The translations under genes and the position numbers were made by a program. Below, piece by piece: positions 46,906-55,894 of a DNA stretch of 64,000 nt (position 1 is the stretch's first letter; each line of letters starts with the position of its first letter). This stretch comes from Psychrobacter sp. APC 3426 (lineage in GTDB: Bacteria; Pseudomonadota; Gammaproteobacteria; Pseudomonadales; Moraxellaceae): assembly GCF_030408035.1 (NCBI RefSeq), contig NZ_JASDCF010000004.1:1-64000 (forward strand), given 5' to 3'. The notes beneath the pieces are model-generated. The model ran no database searches. It saw only the letters and a program-made list of their open reading frames with translations, and was not told the DNA's origin.

Positions 46906-47106
46906 CTAGCCACCACCCACTGCTTGTACCACTTCGATACTCATACCTTCGACGATACGCAGTTGAGTAAGCTCACTTTTTGGAATCAGCTCACCGTCGA
47001 CTTCTACTGCATAGCGTCCTTGACTGAGTCCCAACTCATTGACGACCAATTGTACCGTTTGATGAGTCGTCTGCAGCTTTTTACCGTTAACGCTAATCAT
47101 GCTCAT
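46906..47106 (-). CDS. thiS: Sulfur carrier protein ThiS
   Basis: ThiS is the ubiquitin-like carrier that delivers sulfur as a C-terminal thiocarboxylate for thiamine thiazole synthesis. The 66-residue protein shows ISVNGKKLQT, the ELGLSQGRYAVEVDGELIPKSE core and ends in VQAVGGG, supplying the needed Gly-Gly end. thiG, which usually follows, is not here; a terminator comes directly after. It is the last of three minus-strand genes after rpoH. Confidence 0.9.
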   Translation of the reverse strand: MSMISVNGKKLQTTHQTVQLVVNELGLSQGRYAVEVDGELIPKSELTQLRIVEGMSIEVVQAVGGG

Positions 47107-47193
47107 AATACATGCTCCCTAATGATTTAACATTCCTTTTGTAAATAACAATATCGTTCAGAATATATCTAATTGTATTATATTTACGACTGC

Positions 47194-47571
47194 CTAGTTT
47201 GTTGGCAATTTATTTGTTTTAAATGCTGAAACTGACAGCCATAGCCAACCAGTAATCATCAACAAACCGCCGATAGGAGTAATCGCGCCAAACCAACGCG
47301 GTGCACCCAGTGTCATGGCATATAGACTACCAGCAAAAATAATAATACCAATTTGTAGTAACCATGCGGTGGTCTGGGTCGCATACCTGAGGCGAATCAA
47401 TAAGCCAACGATGAGTAACCCAAGCGCATGCACGAACAAGTATAGCGTTGCAGTCTGCCACCATTCAAGTTGCTCCTCGCTTACCAGAGTTTTCAAGCCA
47501 TGTGCCCCAAACGCTCCTAGCGCAACCGCAATGGCCATATTGAGTGCACCGATAGCTATCCAATTTAACAT
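47194..47571 (-). CDS. DUF423 (YgdD-like) membrane protein
   Basis: A 125-residue inner-membrane protein with four helices. The N-terminus IAIGALNMAIAVALGAFGAHGLK and the C-terminal GAITPIGGLLMITGWLWLSVSAF are the two conserved blocks of the DUF423 family. Its function is unknown. It sits 30 bases after rpoH on the same strand and probably shares that transcript. Confidence 0.9.
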   Translation of the reverse strand: MLNWIAIGALNMAIAVALGAFGAHGLKTLVSEEQLEWWQTATLYLFVHALGLLIVGLLIRLRYATQTTAWLLQIGIIIFAGSLYAMTLGAPRWFGAITPIGGLLMITGWLWLSVSAFKTNKLPTN

Positions 47572-47601
47572 AACAGGATTCGTATTATGGCTAAGCGATG
47601 G

Positions 47602-48624
47602 TTATTGGATATCATCAGGCAAAATCACGCTATCGATGGTCATGGCATCACGAATCTTATCCATGGCATTTTTTTCGATTTGGCGTACACGCTCTGCCGA
47701 GATGGAGTAGACCGCTGCCAACTCATGCAAGGTTGATTTTTGCTCAGAGAGCCAGCGCTGCTCAACGATATCACGTGAGCGGTCATCCAACGTACCCATA
47801 GCGGCTAGGAGTGCTGAGGAGTTGTTTTCTTCCCAGTCTTCTTCTTCTAGCTGCTCGGCAGGATCGATGCCGTCCTCCAAAAACAACTGCGGTGCATAAC
47901 GACCATCGTCATCATCGCTAGATTGCGCTTCAAATGAGGCATCATAAGAGGTTAGGCGAGATTCCATCTCTAGCACTTGCTTGCGTGTAACATTTAAGTC
48001 TTTGGCAATGGCATCTGCCTCTTCCAACGTCAGTTGGTTATTGGTCTTTTTCAGACTGCGCAAATTAAAGAACAGTTTACGGTGGGCTTTGGTCGTTGCA
48101 ACTTTGACGATACGCCAGTTACGAATAACGAACTCGTGAATCTCCGCTTTAATCCAATGCACAGCAAAGGATACCAAACGCACGCCTTTATTAGGATCGA
48201 AACGCTTGACGGCTTTCATTAGCCCCAAGTTACCTTCTTGGATTAAGTCGGCTTGTGGTAAGCCATAGCCTGAGTAACTGCGGGCAATATGAATCACAAA
48301 ACGCAGATGTGACATCACCAGTAAACGCGCCGCTTCCACATCACCTTCGTCATAATAACGGTGAGCGAGCTCCTGCTCTTGCGTCGGTGTCAAAATAGGA
48401 ATTTGATGGACAGTATTAATATAAGCACCCAAATTCACCCCCGGTGCTGACAAATGTGTCGGCATCGCTGGCACCAAGTCGCGGGTACTGGTATCCCCAA
48501 GCGCGCTTGCATCATAAGGTGGACGCGCCGCTGCTGCTTTTAGCGCCGCATCACGTGCTTCGTTTTTTGGTGCTGCGTTGTCTTTTTTACTCGTTTTTGC
48601 AGCATCTGTAGAAGTATTAGCCAT
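47602..48624 (-). CDS. rpoH: RNA polymerase sigma-32 (heat shock) factor
   Basis: RpoH directs heat-shock transcription. From the ATG at 48624 (AAGGTC upstream) it has 340 residues against 284 in E. coli. An Ala/Lys-rich lead of about 55 residues (KTSKKDNAAPKNEARDAALK) precedes the conserved INTVHQIPILTPTQEQELA. Region 2 has HLRFVIHIARSYSGYGLPQADLIQEGNLGLMKAVKRFDP and the RpoH box is seen as RKLFFNLRSLKK (canonical QRKLFFNLR). Region 4 HTH is AAVYSISAERVRQIEKNAM. Confidence 0.95.
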   Translation of the reverse strand: MANTSTDAAKTSKKDNAAPKNEARDAALKAAAARPPYDASALGDTSTRDLVPAMPTHLSAPGVNLGAYINTVHQIPILTPTQEQELAHRYYDEGDVEAARLLVMSHLRFVIHIARSYSGYGLPQADLIQEGNLGLMKAVKRFDPNKGVRLVSFAVHWIKAEIHEFVIRNWRIVKVATTKAHRKLFFNLRSLKKTNNQLTLEEADAIAKDLNVTRKQVLEMESRLTSYDASFEAQSSDDDDGRYAPQLFLEDGIDPAEQLEEEDWEENNSSALLAAMGTLDDRSRDIVEQRWLSEQKSTLHELAAVYSISAERVRQIEKNAMDKIRDAMTIDSVILPDDIQ

Positions 48625-48843
48625 ATTCTTGACCTTGGTTAAATAGTTAAGCAAATAGTCAGATAAAAATCTTGGTGGTGTGTCAAAAAGTATGCTGATT
48701 AAAATTTGAACAATTCTTGAAGCTTTGAAAGCCATATAGAATCAGAGAACTTAGCATAGACTTCCTATTGACTTTTAGCGCCAGCATACTTTTTAGAACA
48801 CCACCAAAATCTTTATAGTTGTAATTGTAAAGGATAGCGACGC

Positions 48844-49299
48844 TTAGTTGCTATCAGTTTTGGTAATGATGAAGTGATATATTGTATCGAAACGCGGTGC
48901 TGGTTTGCCATCAGTTGCTTGTTGCTGAGTAATCTCACTAAGGGCTAATAGCAATGCATTTGCCGCATCGCCCTGCTGACTCTGTCGACAAAACGCAGTG
49001 ATATCTGCCTGCGAATTGGGGTCGGTGGCGACTACATATAATGACTCGCCAGCCGCCACGTTGCGTAGTGCTACTTTGGTTTTTAGCAATGGCATCGGGC
49101 AGGCAAGTCCGCGACCATCAACAAGCCCTTTGATAGTAATCCCTTTATTAGCCACAGTAGGATGCTTTGCTTCTATATCGATAGCGGATAGTAAGCTTAA
49201 CAACTCACTGATACTTTGCTGCTCAGCCACAGATAATGTCGCTGATAAGTTGACAGAGTGAGAAGCATTGCGGGTGATTGACTGACTGTCAGCAGACAT
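48844..49299 (-). CDS. TusA-family sulfurtransferase-like protein with N-terminal extension
   Basis: A 151-residue protein. The TusA signature VDGRGLACPMPLLKTKVAL is at residues about 62-80, with the active CPMP Cys, followed by GESLYVVATDPNSQADITAFCRQ. TusA proteins relay sulfur for tRNA thiolation and other uses. A 55-residue lead with helix LSVAEQQSISELLSLLSAI precedes it, and a C-terminal tail of about 30 residues follows. It may be a TusA variant rather than the tRNA-specific one. No neighbouring sulfur genes are seen apart from thiS. Confidence 0.85.
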   Translation of the reverse strand: MSADSQSITRNASHSVNLSATLSVAEQQSISELLSLLSAIDIEAKHPTVANKGITIKGLVDGRGLACPMPLLKTKVALRNVAAGESLYVVATDPNSQADITAFCRQSQQGDAANALLLALSEITQQQATDGKPAPRFDTIYHFIITKTDSN

Positions 49300-49665
49300 A
49301 AATAAACCTTATAAGTATCAAAATTTAGTATCAATATTTAAGATGAAGATTTTGCCTAGAGTTTTTACTTAGCACTATTGACTGTGTTGTCAACGATGAG
49401 CGTTAATGCGTTGCTATTGATTTTATCTCAATTGAAAACGTCTAAAGCCCATTGTTATAGACAGCCATTATACCAAATAGCCAGTATGTAATTGCAGTTG
49501 AATATAATCAACGTCACGTTCGGTTCATTAGAATCACACACCCATGTTGCACAATAGTGACGGCCTGCTTAGTTATTGGTAGTCAGAGGCAGACTAGAAT
49601 TGACCTTGGATAAACAAGCTCGTATAGTCAAAAAGTCGTTATTATTACTTGTATAGGATGCGCAT
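49300..49665. other. Divergent intergenic region
   Basis: These 366 bases separate the TusA-like gene and the bepA-like gene. TATAGTCAAAAAG at 49624-49636 resembles the IS630-type terminus seen elsewhere, but no matching inverted copy was found. AGGATG upstream of the TTG at 49666 is the likely ribosome site. Confidence 0.4.
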
Positions 49666-51318
49666 TTGTATCACTTTCAGCAGCAGTCAACTATAGACGC
49701 GGTCGCCAAGCCATTATCAGAGACAGTACCGAATGTACTCAAACAAAAAAGCAGCTATTTATCTATCTGTGTATCGCGTGCAATTAGGCTGGGTTTGTCA
49801 GCTGTCTTTTTGGCGGTCATGGCGAATAGCCAAGCTGCGCCATTCACCTATAACTCATGGCAACCTTCTACCGACTCAGAAGAGCTAAACCTACCCAGTT
49901 TGCGTGGACAAGGTCTCAGTTTTGCAGAACAACATCAAAATAAGCTGCTTGGAGAATGGTCGCTACGTAATGTCAATGGCCGTATCAAGATGGAGCATGA
50001 CCCTTGGATACATGAGACCGTCAAAGACATGACGTGGCGTCTTAATGCGCAGGCGCGGCAACAAGCGCCCATGGGTCTGGTGGTTATTGACAACCCAAGT
50101 ATCAATGCTTTTGCCGCACCAGGTGGGGTCATCGGTATCAATACAGGGACGATACTCGCCGCCAGTAGCATGGATGAGCTGGCAAGCGTCGTTGCTCATG
50201 AGGTCGCTCATATCAGCCAACGCCATTATGAGAGCGGGGCAGATGAGCGTAAAAAAGCCTTACTGATGCAGATAGGGGGCATGTTAGCAGCGATTGCCGC
50301 ATCAGCCGTTGATGGTGATGCTGCAGCAGCGGTAATGATGGGCAGTCAAACGGCGACGATGAATAGCAGCATGGCTTTTAGTCGTAACAACGAGCGCGAG
50401 GCGGATCGCGTGGGTATGCAAATCATGACCCAAGCGGGCTATGATCCCCGAGCAATGCCGCGGTTTTTTGCGACGATGAATCAAAAAAGTCAACTGAATC
50501 AAGTTGAAAATCGATTTTTACCAAGCTTTGTGCGCTCGCACCCACTCAGTAACGAGCGTTTGAGTGAGTCGCAAAGCCGTGCTCAACATTATCCACCTTT
50601 ATCATTGACTCAGCAGCAGCGCCACCAAGCGCTGTTTGATTTGCTCTATTGGCGCGTACAGAGCACGGGTAAGCACGCGTCACAAACCGTGCTGACCACT
50701 GCCGCTAAAAATAGCGTCGGTGCTAAACTAGCATTGATGCAGTGGTATGGTGAACAGCAGCGCTTTGATGATGCCAATGAGATACTTGCTGAGATTAATA
50801 AATTGTCAGCCAACCAGCGTCAAGGGCTTGAGCCATTATTATCAATAACCCATAGTCAGCTGTTAACTGAACAAGGTAACTGGTCAAAAGCTGCTGATAT
50901 TTTGGCCAGCCAACAGCGACTTTATCCTGAGCGCCGTGATTTGCGACTCTATTTGGCAGAGGCGTTAACCAATAGCAACCAACCCGTCAAAGCGCAAGCA
51001 TTACTCAAACCATTGACTGAGCAGCAGCCAAGCGATCGCTATGCGTGGCAAAGCCTGCAACTGGCCAATGAAAAGCTGGCTAAAACCACCACATCACCGC
51101 AACTGGCCAATATCGCCACCATTAATGCGCTGCGTTATCGCAGTCATGACCAGCTGTGGAGTGGTCGCTACGAAAGTGCACTCACGTCGCTGACGCAAGC
51201 CAAACAGCTCGCAGAGAGACTAAAAAACACGGCGCAGGCCAATAGCGCACGTCCACTTTTGGCCAATATTAATGCAGAACTCAAAGCAGTAAAAACCGCC
51301 AAAGACTTCGAGCCTTAG
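49666..51318 (+). CDS. bepA: M48 metalloprotease, BepA-like, with TPR domain
   Basis: A 550-residue periplasmic zinc protease. The frame is closed upstream by a stop, and the first usable codon is TTG at 49666 with AGGATG six bases earlier; the first in-frame ATG falls inside the signal sequence. The signal segment is about 36-57 (LGLSAVFLAVMANSQAAP). The protease has H178-E-V-A-H182 and the third ligand in NNEREADRVGMQIM. The rest (about 310-545) is helical repeats (TPR). BepA checks LptD and BAM assembly in E. coli. Confidence 0.9.
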   Translation: MYHFQQQSTIDAVAKPLSETVPNVLKQKSSYLSICVSRAIRLGLSAVFLAVMANSQAAPFTYNSWQPSTDSEELNLPSLRGQGLSFAEQHQNKLLGEWSLRNVNGRIKMEHDPWIHETVKDMTWRLNAQARQQAPMGLVVIDNPSINAFAAPGGVIGINTGTILAASSMDELASVVAHEVAHISQRHYESGADERKKALLMQIGGMLAAIAASAVDGDAAAAVMMGSQTATMNSSMAFSRNNEREADRVGMQIMTQAGYDPRAMPRFFATMNQKSQLNQVENRFLPSFVRSHPLSNERLSESQSRAQHYPPLSLTQQQRHQALFDLLYWRVQSTGKHASQTVLTTAAKNSVGAKLALMQWYGEQQRFDDANEILAEINKLSANQRQGLEPLLSITHSQLLTEQGNWSKAADILASQQRLYPERRDLRLYLAEALTNSNQPVKAQALLKPLTEQQPSDRYAWQSLQLANEKLAKTTTSPQLANIATINALRYRSHDQLWSGRYESALTSLTQAKQLAERLKNTAQANSARPLLANINAELKAVKTAKDFEP

Positions 51319-51430
51319 GCGGTATATTTATACACTTTGAACGTCATCGTTTTTAATATTAAATCTGCAAGGATGTTTTGGTTGCGATCCTATAGCTGCA
51401 ATGCTCTCATTGCAATATTTTAACGGGCAA

Positions 51431-51880
51431 TTAACCTTGTAGCGCTTTTTTGACCAGCTTTGAGATTAGCGCAGGGTCAGCACGACCGGCGGTTTTATTC
51501 TTTAATACCCCCATCACACTACCCATATCACGCATCGATGTCGCACCTTGTTCAGCGATTTCAGCATTTACCAAGGCTGCAAGTTCATCATTATCCATCT
51601 GCTTTGGCATGAACTCATTGATGATTTCAATCTCAAACTGCTCTTTGGCAGCCAAGTCGTCACGACCATTTTCAGTAAAGATACCAAGCGATTCTTGGCG
51701 CTGCTTTAGTTGTTTTTGCAATATCTCTAAAACGCCAGCGTCGTCTAGCTCAGTTTGACGATCAATCTCGATTTGCTTGACGACCGCTTGCACGTTACGC
51801 AAAACTTTGACGCGCTCAAGCTCACGCGCTTTCATAGACGTTTTGATGTTATCTGATAAAGTCTGTTTAAGTTGGCTCAT
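51431..51880 (-). CDS. yqeY: GatB/YqeY-domain protein
   Basis: A 149-residue YqeY-family protein, related to the tail domain of the amidotransferase GatB. Typical blocks are IKTSMKARELERVKVLRNVQAVVK, QKQLKQRQESLGIFTENGRDDLAAKEQFEIEII and the C-terminal DMGSVMGVLKNKTAGRADPALISKLVKKAL. Its role is not established, but it often lies beside rpsU, as here (about 200 bases downstream of rpsU on the same strand). Confidence 0.92.
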   Translation of the reverse strand: MSQLKQTLSDNIKTSMKARELERVKVLRNVQAVVKQIEIDRQTELDDAGVLEILQKQLKQRQESLGIFTENGRDDLAAKEQFEIEIINEFMPKQMDNDELAALVNAEIAEQGATSMRDMGSVMGVLKNKTAGRADPALISKLVKKALQG

Positions 51881-52011
51881 TGTTATTATTCCTTATGAGT
51901 ATGGATGAAATAGTTTTTAGTAAAATAACGGTTGGTAAAATAATTGGGAGTAAGGTAATAAATAAAAATCTGCTGATAAATGACAAGCATGAATAACAAA
52001 AATTGTAGCAT

Positions 52012-52050
52012 AAAAAACGCCACTGTTATTCATCGATAACAGTGGCGTTA
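52012..52050 (-). terminator. Rho-independent terminator of rpsU
   Basis: AACGCCACTGTTAT and ATAACAGTGGCGTT form a perfect 14-bp stem with a six-base loop. Six A on the left give a T tract on the minus strand. It is about 36 bases after the rpsU stop and would reduce read-through into yqeY. Confidence 0.9.
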
Positions 52051-52085
52051 GTGTAGCGCTGGTATTTAACTAATCGTATTAGTGA

Positions 52086-52301
52086 TTAGTACATACGAGT
52101 GGTACGAATAGTTTCGCGTTGTAACTTTTTCTTATAACGCTTTACAGCAGCAGCTTTTTTGCGCTTGCGTACTTGCGTTGGTTTTTCATAAAACTCACGC
52201 TTACGTACGTCTGATAATACGCCGGCTTTTTCACAAGCACGTTTGAAACGACGGATAGCGATGTCAACTGGTTCGTTTTCTTTAACCTTAACTGCAGGCA
52301 T
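52086..52301 (-). CDS. rpsU: 30S ribosomal protein S21
   Basis: A 71-residue basic protein ending in the conserved [18 protein letters not shown]; the N-terminal [26 protein letters not shown] is invariant in the family. S21 helps the 30S subunit recognise mRNA. Here it is not followed by dnaG and rpoD as in E. coli; yqeY follows after a terminator. AAGGAG precedes the start on the minus strand. Confidence 0.98.
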
Positions 52302-52721
52302 GAAGACTCCTTGATTAGGATGAGATATAAGGGCATTAGTTTGGCTGTGTATTAGTATTTAGCCGTAATATCTCACGATTACAGGCATCAGCTCAAACTA
52401 GGATAATCTTGCGCATTAGCACAAGGGCAGATATTTTAATAGAAAATGCCAGCAAAGTCAATGGTTTTAGTGCATTAATCCATATTTATCATTAAGTTGT
52501 GAGACGCACTCTAAAGTCTTCATTAACAGAATATTATGGTTTCACGCCTTTATTTAATATTCAGTGATTAAATTTGTATACCTATAGGTCAATTGCGATA
52601 AATTAGCATAAATAAAAACCCTACTGTCTATAACGGTTTAGATGGAGTTTATGCTATGATAATTTGCATGTATTAGTGAGCATTTTAATCGTTTTATATG
52701 CATTTTATTGAGGATGTTGGA
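52302..52721. other. Intergenic region upstream of rpsU and a lipoprotein gene
   Basis: A 420-base divergent region that should hold the strong rpsU promoter and that of the plus-strand lipoprotein gene. AT-rich, with no recognisable RNA gene. Confidence 0.4.
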
Positions 52722-53078
52722 ATGAAAAAATCAGTATTAAACACGGCACTAAGCACCGCATTTATCGTCGCTCTTGGCTTTGGTGTTAGCGCTTGTAGCG
52801 GTGATAAAGGCGAGTCGCACGAAGTATTGGCAAAAGATCGCGTTGATGAAGCTTCTGAGCTTGCTCGTAGCAATGCTCCTGCCGCTGAAGAGATGGATTT
52901 TCCAGAAACAGCACCGATGCCAGCAACTGATGCTGATGCTACGGTAGTAGATGGTGCAGAAGCAGCTGACGTTGATATGACAGAAACCGCTGCCACTGAT
53001 AGCGCTGCCGATACAGAGGTGGCTGTCGCTGAAAGTGCTGATGCCACAGGTGCAGAAGCTGAGACAGCGACGAACTAA
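52722..53078 (+). CDS. Small acidic Ala-rich predicted lipoprotein
   Basis: From the ATG at 52722 (GAGGATG region upstream; an ATG at 52698 is less likely) it has 118 residues. The signal ends in GVSAC (Cys25). The mature protein is almost only Ala, Asp, Glu, Thr, Val and Ser, hence disordered and strongly acidic. No domain is visible. The lipobox plus next residues (SACSGD) are the same as in the cytochrome gene 110 bases downstream, so the two may be related by duplication of the signal and linker. Confidence 0.7.
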   Translation: MKKSVLNTALSTAFIVALGFGVSACSGDKGESHEVLAKDRVDEASELARSNAPAAEEMDFPETAPMPATDADATVVDGAEAADVDMTETAATDSAADTEVAVAESADATGAEAETATN

Positions 53079-53192
53079 TAGCAATTTTTTGTCAGCGTCT
53101 TTTATAAGTCTCTTTATGAGTTTTAGGTTTTAAATTTATGCGCTGTCGTAAACAGTCGCCAACATGAAATATCGAACAGAGGTGTGATCATG

Positions 53193-53693
53193 ATGAACAA
53201 ACAACAGCGTATGAATACATTAGCCTTATCTGCAATCAGTTTAAGTGCATTACTGTCACTTAGTGCTTGCAGTGGTGACAACAACACTGCCGAAGAGCCG
53301 CCTGCTGTCAATGAGCCTACCGAGACCACTGCCGTGGTAGAGGAAGCGCCTGTAGCAGAGCCGGAAGTCGTTACGCCTGAACCTGTGGTCGAGGCGGAGC
53401 CTACTGAGACGATGGAAGACGCAGTCGTGCAAGAGGGTGCTGCCGTATTGGCTTCTGATGCCGGTGCTAAGCTATATGAGACAAACTGCAAAGTCTGCCA
53501 TGACAGTGGTTTGCTTGATGCGCCCAAATATGGTGATAAGGCGGCGTGGGCTCCTCGCCTTACTAAAGGCATAGAGACGCTACACATGCATTCAGCCAAA
53601 GGCTTTAACAAGATGCCAGCGCAAGCTACCGACAAAGTAAGTGAAGCCCAAGTCTATGCAGCGGTTGATTATATGATTGCAGCAGTAAGCTGA
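53193..53693 (+). CDS. Lipoprotein c-type cytochrome (c5-like)
   Basis: From the ATG at 53193 (an ATG also at 53190; AGAGG upstream) it has 167 residues. The signal ends in LSAC (Cys26). An acidic, Pro/Glu/Val/Thr-rich linker (about 30-85) leads to one haem domain with C99-K-V-C102-H103. The methionine ligand is probably in FNKMPAQ, as in cytochrome c5. The linker should tether the electron carrier to the membrane surface. Partners cannot be told; oxidases are elsewhere. Confidence 0.88.
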   Translation: MNKQQRMNTLALSAISLSALLSLSACSGDNNTAEEPPAVNEPTETTAVVEEAPVAEPEVVTPEPVVEAEPTETMEDAVVQEGAAVLASDAGAKLYETNCKVCHDSGLLDAPKYGDKAAWAPRLTKGIETLHMHSAKGFNKMPAQATDKVSEAQVYAAVDYMIAAVS

Positions 53694-53737
53694 TATTGGC
53701 TATTAGAATATATTCGCTATTGAAATTTGCTAAACTG

Positions 53738-53770
53738 ACCGTCATTGTGACTGACAATGGCGGTTTTTTT
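53738..53770 (+). terminator. Rho-independent terminator of the cytochrome gene
   Basis: ACCGTCATTGT and ACAATGGCGGT form an 11-bp stem with a five-base loop, followed by seven T. Confidence 0.9.
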
Positions 53771-53851
53771 ATGCATGTTTATGTTAGAGATTAAAATATA
53801 TAAACGTTGCAAGAGATAACTCGCAGATCAAAGTATGATAAAGGCAAACAT

Positions 53852-54901
53852 ATGAAAGTATTGGGTTTAGAGACCTCTTGTGATGAGACGGGTCTGGCGA
53901 TTTTTGATAGTGAGCAGATGGATAGTGACAATCAAGGTCTGGTCGGACAAGTGCTGTATTCACAGATAGAATTGCATGCACTCTATGGTGGCGTGGTGCC
54001 AGAGCTTGCCAGTCGCGATCATATTCGCAAGCTGGTACCTCTGCTTAATGAGCTTTTAGAGCAGTGCGATGTTAAGAAAAGCGAGATTGATGCTATTGCC
54101 TATACCAAAGGTCCAGGACTGATTGGTGCTTTGATGACCGGTGCATTATTTGGGCGCAGTTTGGCGTACGGCCTAGATATTCCAGCGATTGGTATTCATC
54201 ATATGGAAGGGCATTTATTAGCCCCGCTGATGGGTGCGAATCCGCCCGCGTTTCCTTTTGTCTCGCTACTGGTATCCGGTGGTCATACTTTATTGATTGC
54301 CGCACATGGTATTGGGCAGTATGAGATATTGGGTGAGTCGATAGATGATGCAGCGGGTGAGTGCTTTGATAAAGCCGCCAAAATGCTAGGCTTGCCTTAT
54401 CCTGGTGGTCCAAATATTGCCAAATTGGCGGAAACAGGCGATCAAAACGCCTATGACCTTCCTCGTCCAATGTTACATCGTGGTTTAGATTTTTCTTTTA
54501 GCGGTATGAAAACAGCGGTGCATAACCTTATTAAAGACACCCCTTATTCGGAAAGTGGCCCTGACGGTGATCCACAAGTTCGCGCTGATATTGCCGCAAG
54601 CTTCCAACATGCCATGGTTGATACGCTGGTGAAGAAATGCGTTAAAGCACTCAAGCAAGCAGGCATGAGTCGCTTAGTAATCGCGGGCGGTGTCAGCGCC
54701 AACACTCATCTGCGTGAAACCTTAGAAGCTGAGTTGGCTAAAATAAATGCGACCGTCCATTATGCGCCGCCTGCTTTATGTACGGATAATGGAGCGATGA
54801 TTGCTTATGCGGGTTACGAGCGTTTGCAAGCTGGGCAGGCTGATGATTTAGCTGTCAGTTGTGTGCCACGTTGGCCGATGACCGAGCTGCCTGCGGTATG
54901 A
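53852..54901 (+). CDS. tsaD: tRNA N6-adenosine threonylcarbamoyltransferase
   Basis: TsaD forms t6A37 in ANN-decoding tRNAs with TsaB and TsaE. The ATG at 53852 gives the conserved start [13 protein letters not shown]; the extra 15 codons upstream are not conserved in the family. Metal-binding [11 protein letters not shown], the SGGHT nucleotide loop, the [26 protein letters not shown] block and [15 protein letters not shown] are intact. About 349 residues, the normal length. crcB follows after 32 bases. Confidence 0.97.
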   Translation: MKVLGLETSCDETGLAIFDSEQMDSDNQGLVGQVLYSQIELHALYGGVVPELASRDHIRKLVPLLNELLEQCDVKKSEIDAIAYTKGPGLIGALMTGALFGRSLAYGLDIPAIGIHHMEGHLLAPLMGANPPAFPFVSLLVSGGHTLLIAAHGIGQYEILGESIDDAAGECFDKAAKMLGLPYPGGPNIAKLAETGDQNAYDLPRPMLHRGLDFSFSGMKTAVHNLIKDTPYSESGPDGDPQVRADIAASFQHAMVDTLVKKCVKALKQAGMSRLVIAGGVSANTHLRETLEAELAKINATVHYAPPALCTDNGAMIAYAGYERLQAGQADDLAVSCVPRWPMTELPAV

Positions 54902-54933
54902 AGTTTCAAATCCATATAAATTAAGGATAATCT

Positions 54934-55305
54934 ATGCAGTGGCTCGCCATTGGTTTAGGAGCAGCATTTGGAGCTTGCTTGCGGGCGTGGTTAACACGTT
55001 TTAATCTGCTACATAGCTGGATACCTTTGGGTACATTGGGCGCAAATGTGTTGGGTGGATTGTTGATTGGTCTGGCATTGGTATGGTTTGAGCGGATGGG
55101 TAGCGGACTGTCAGATAATGTCCGCGTGTTTGTCATGACTGGATTTTTGGGCGGGCTGACGACCTTTAGCACTTTTAGCGCTGAGGTGTTTAGCTTTATT
55201 CATGATGGGCGGCTGCTGGCAGGTTTGGCACTGATAGGGTTGCACGTCGGACTGACTTTATTGGCAACCGCGCTGGGATTTTACTTTTTTAAGTTAGTTT
55301 TGTGA
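54934..55305 (+). CDS. crcB: Fluoride ion exporter CrcB/Fluc
   Basis: A 123-residue four-helix protein that forms dual-topology dimeric fluoride channels. Conserved features are [15 protein letters not shown], the [15 protein letters not shown] segment with the pore Asn, and the [17 protein letters not shown] Phe-box track. It is 32 bases after tsaD and translated from AAGGATAATCT-ATG, so cotranscription is likely. No fluoride riboswitch fits in the gap. Confidence 0.95.
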   Translation: MQWLAIGLGAAFGACLRAWLTRFNLLHSWIPLGTLGANVLGGLLIGLALVWFERMGSGLSDNVRVFVMTGFLGGLTTFSTFSAEVFSFIHDGRLLAGLALIGLHVGLTLLATALGFYFFKLVL

Positions 55306-55568
55306 CTTTTGCTAGATATTACTCGTTTAATGGCCTGATATAAGTAGTTCCTTGGTTGCAGTCTATTTTAAGTGGTCTATTAATAGTTTAAGAAGTCTGT
55401 TTGGGTGGCTCCGGTGGGGTATACCCCAGTGAAAATGAACACTAAGTCAGAATTTTTAAAATGACAATCACTCAAGTTGGTATCTACGGATCTGATAGTA
55501 AAGGTTAACTTGCTATCGTTCCAGAATAAAATAAATTCCAAGCTTAATTAGCCTTGCAGTAACAAGTC

Positions 55569-55871
55569 CTAAACCTTTTTAACTGACTTGTAGTGTAAAA
55601 ATATCGTAATTATCAATAGTACAATGGCAGCCACAGCTGAAATTGATTGGTTCAACTGGAAAAAGTCAACTGAACCGAATATAAGAACATATATACAAAA
55701 CGCTATAACCCCTAAATTATATTTATGTTTTTTAAAGAAATTGAACATAATAATTAGAAGAAGCGTTATACCTACTACAAGGAAAAAAGTTCCATCAAGA
55801 AACATATCTTTCATAAAAAAATAATAAATCAAAGCAAATATAATATAAATGCCTAAACCAATTGAGCCCAT
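55569..55871 (-). CDS. Small membrane protein or 5'-truncated remnant beside IS256
   Basis: A 100-residue hydrophobic frame with about four helices (IYIIFALIYYF, FFLVVGITLLLIIMF, VIAFCIYVLIFGSVDFF, AAIVLLIITIFLHY). It is AT-rich. The first codon lies only about ten bases from the IS256 terminal repeat, so the insertion may have removed the original promoter or start. No family is recognised. Confidence 0.5.
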   Translation of the reverse strand: MGSIGLGIYIIFALIYYFFMKDMFLDGTFFLVVGITLLLIIMFNFFKKHKYNLGVIAFCIYVLIFGSVDFFQLNQSISAVAAIVLLIITIFLHYKSVKKV

Positions 55872-55894
55872 CCCAGATTCTGTGTAACTGCCAT

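Noticed and set aside
49624-49690. TATAGTCA (49624) and a nearby CAACTATAGACG as another MITE
   Set aside because: The second sequence is not a true mirror of the first beyond a few bases and lies inside the protease gene.
54902-54933. Possible fluoride riboswitch before crcB
   Set aside because: The gap to tsaD is only 32 bases, too short for the known fold, and no typical pattern is visible inside the end of tsaD.
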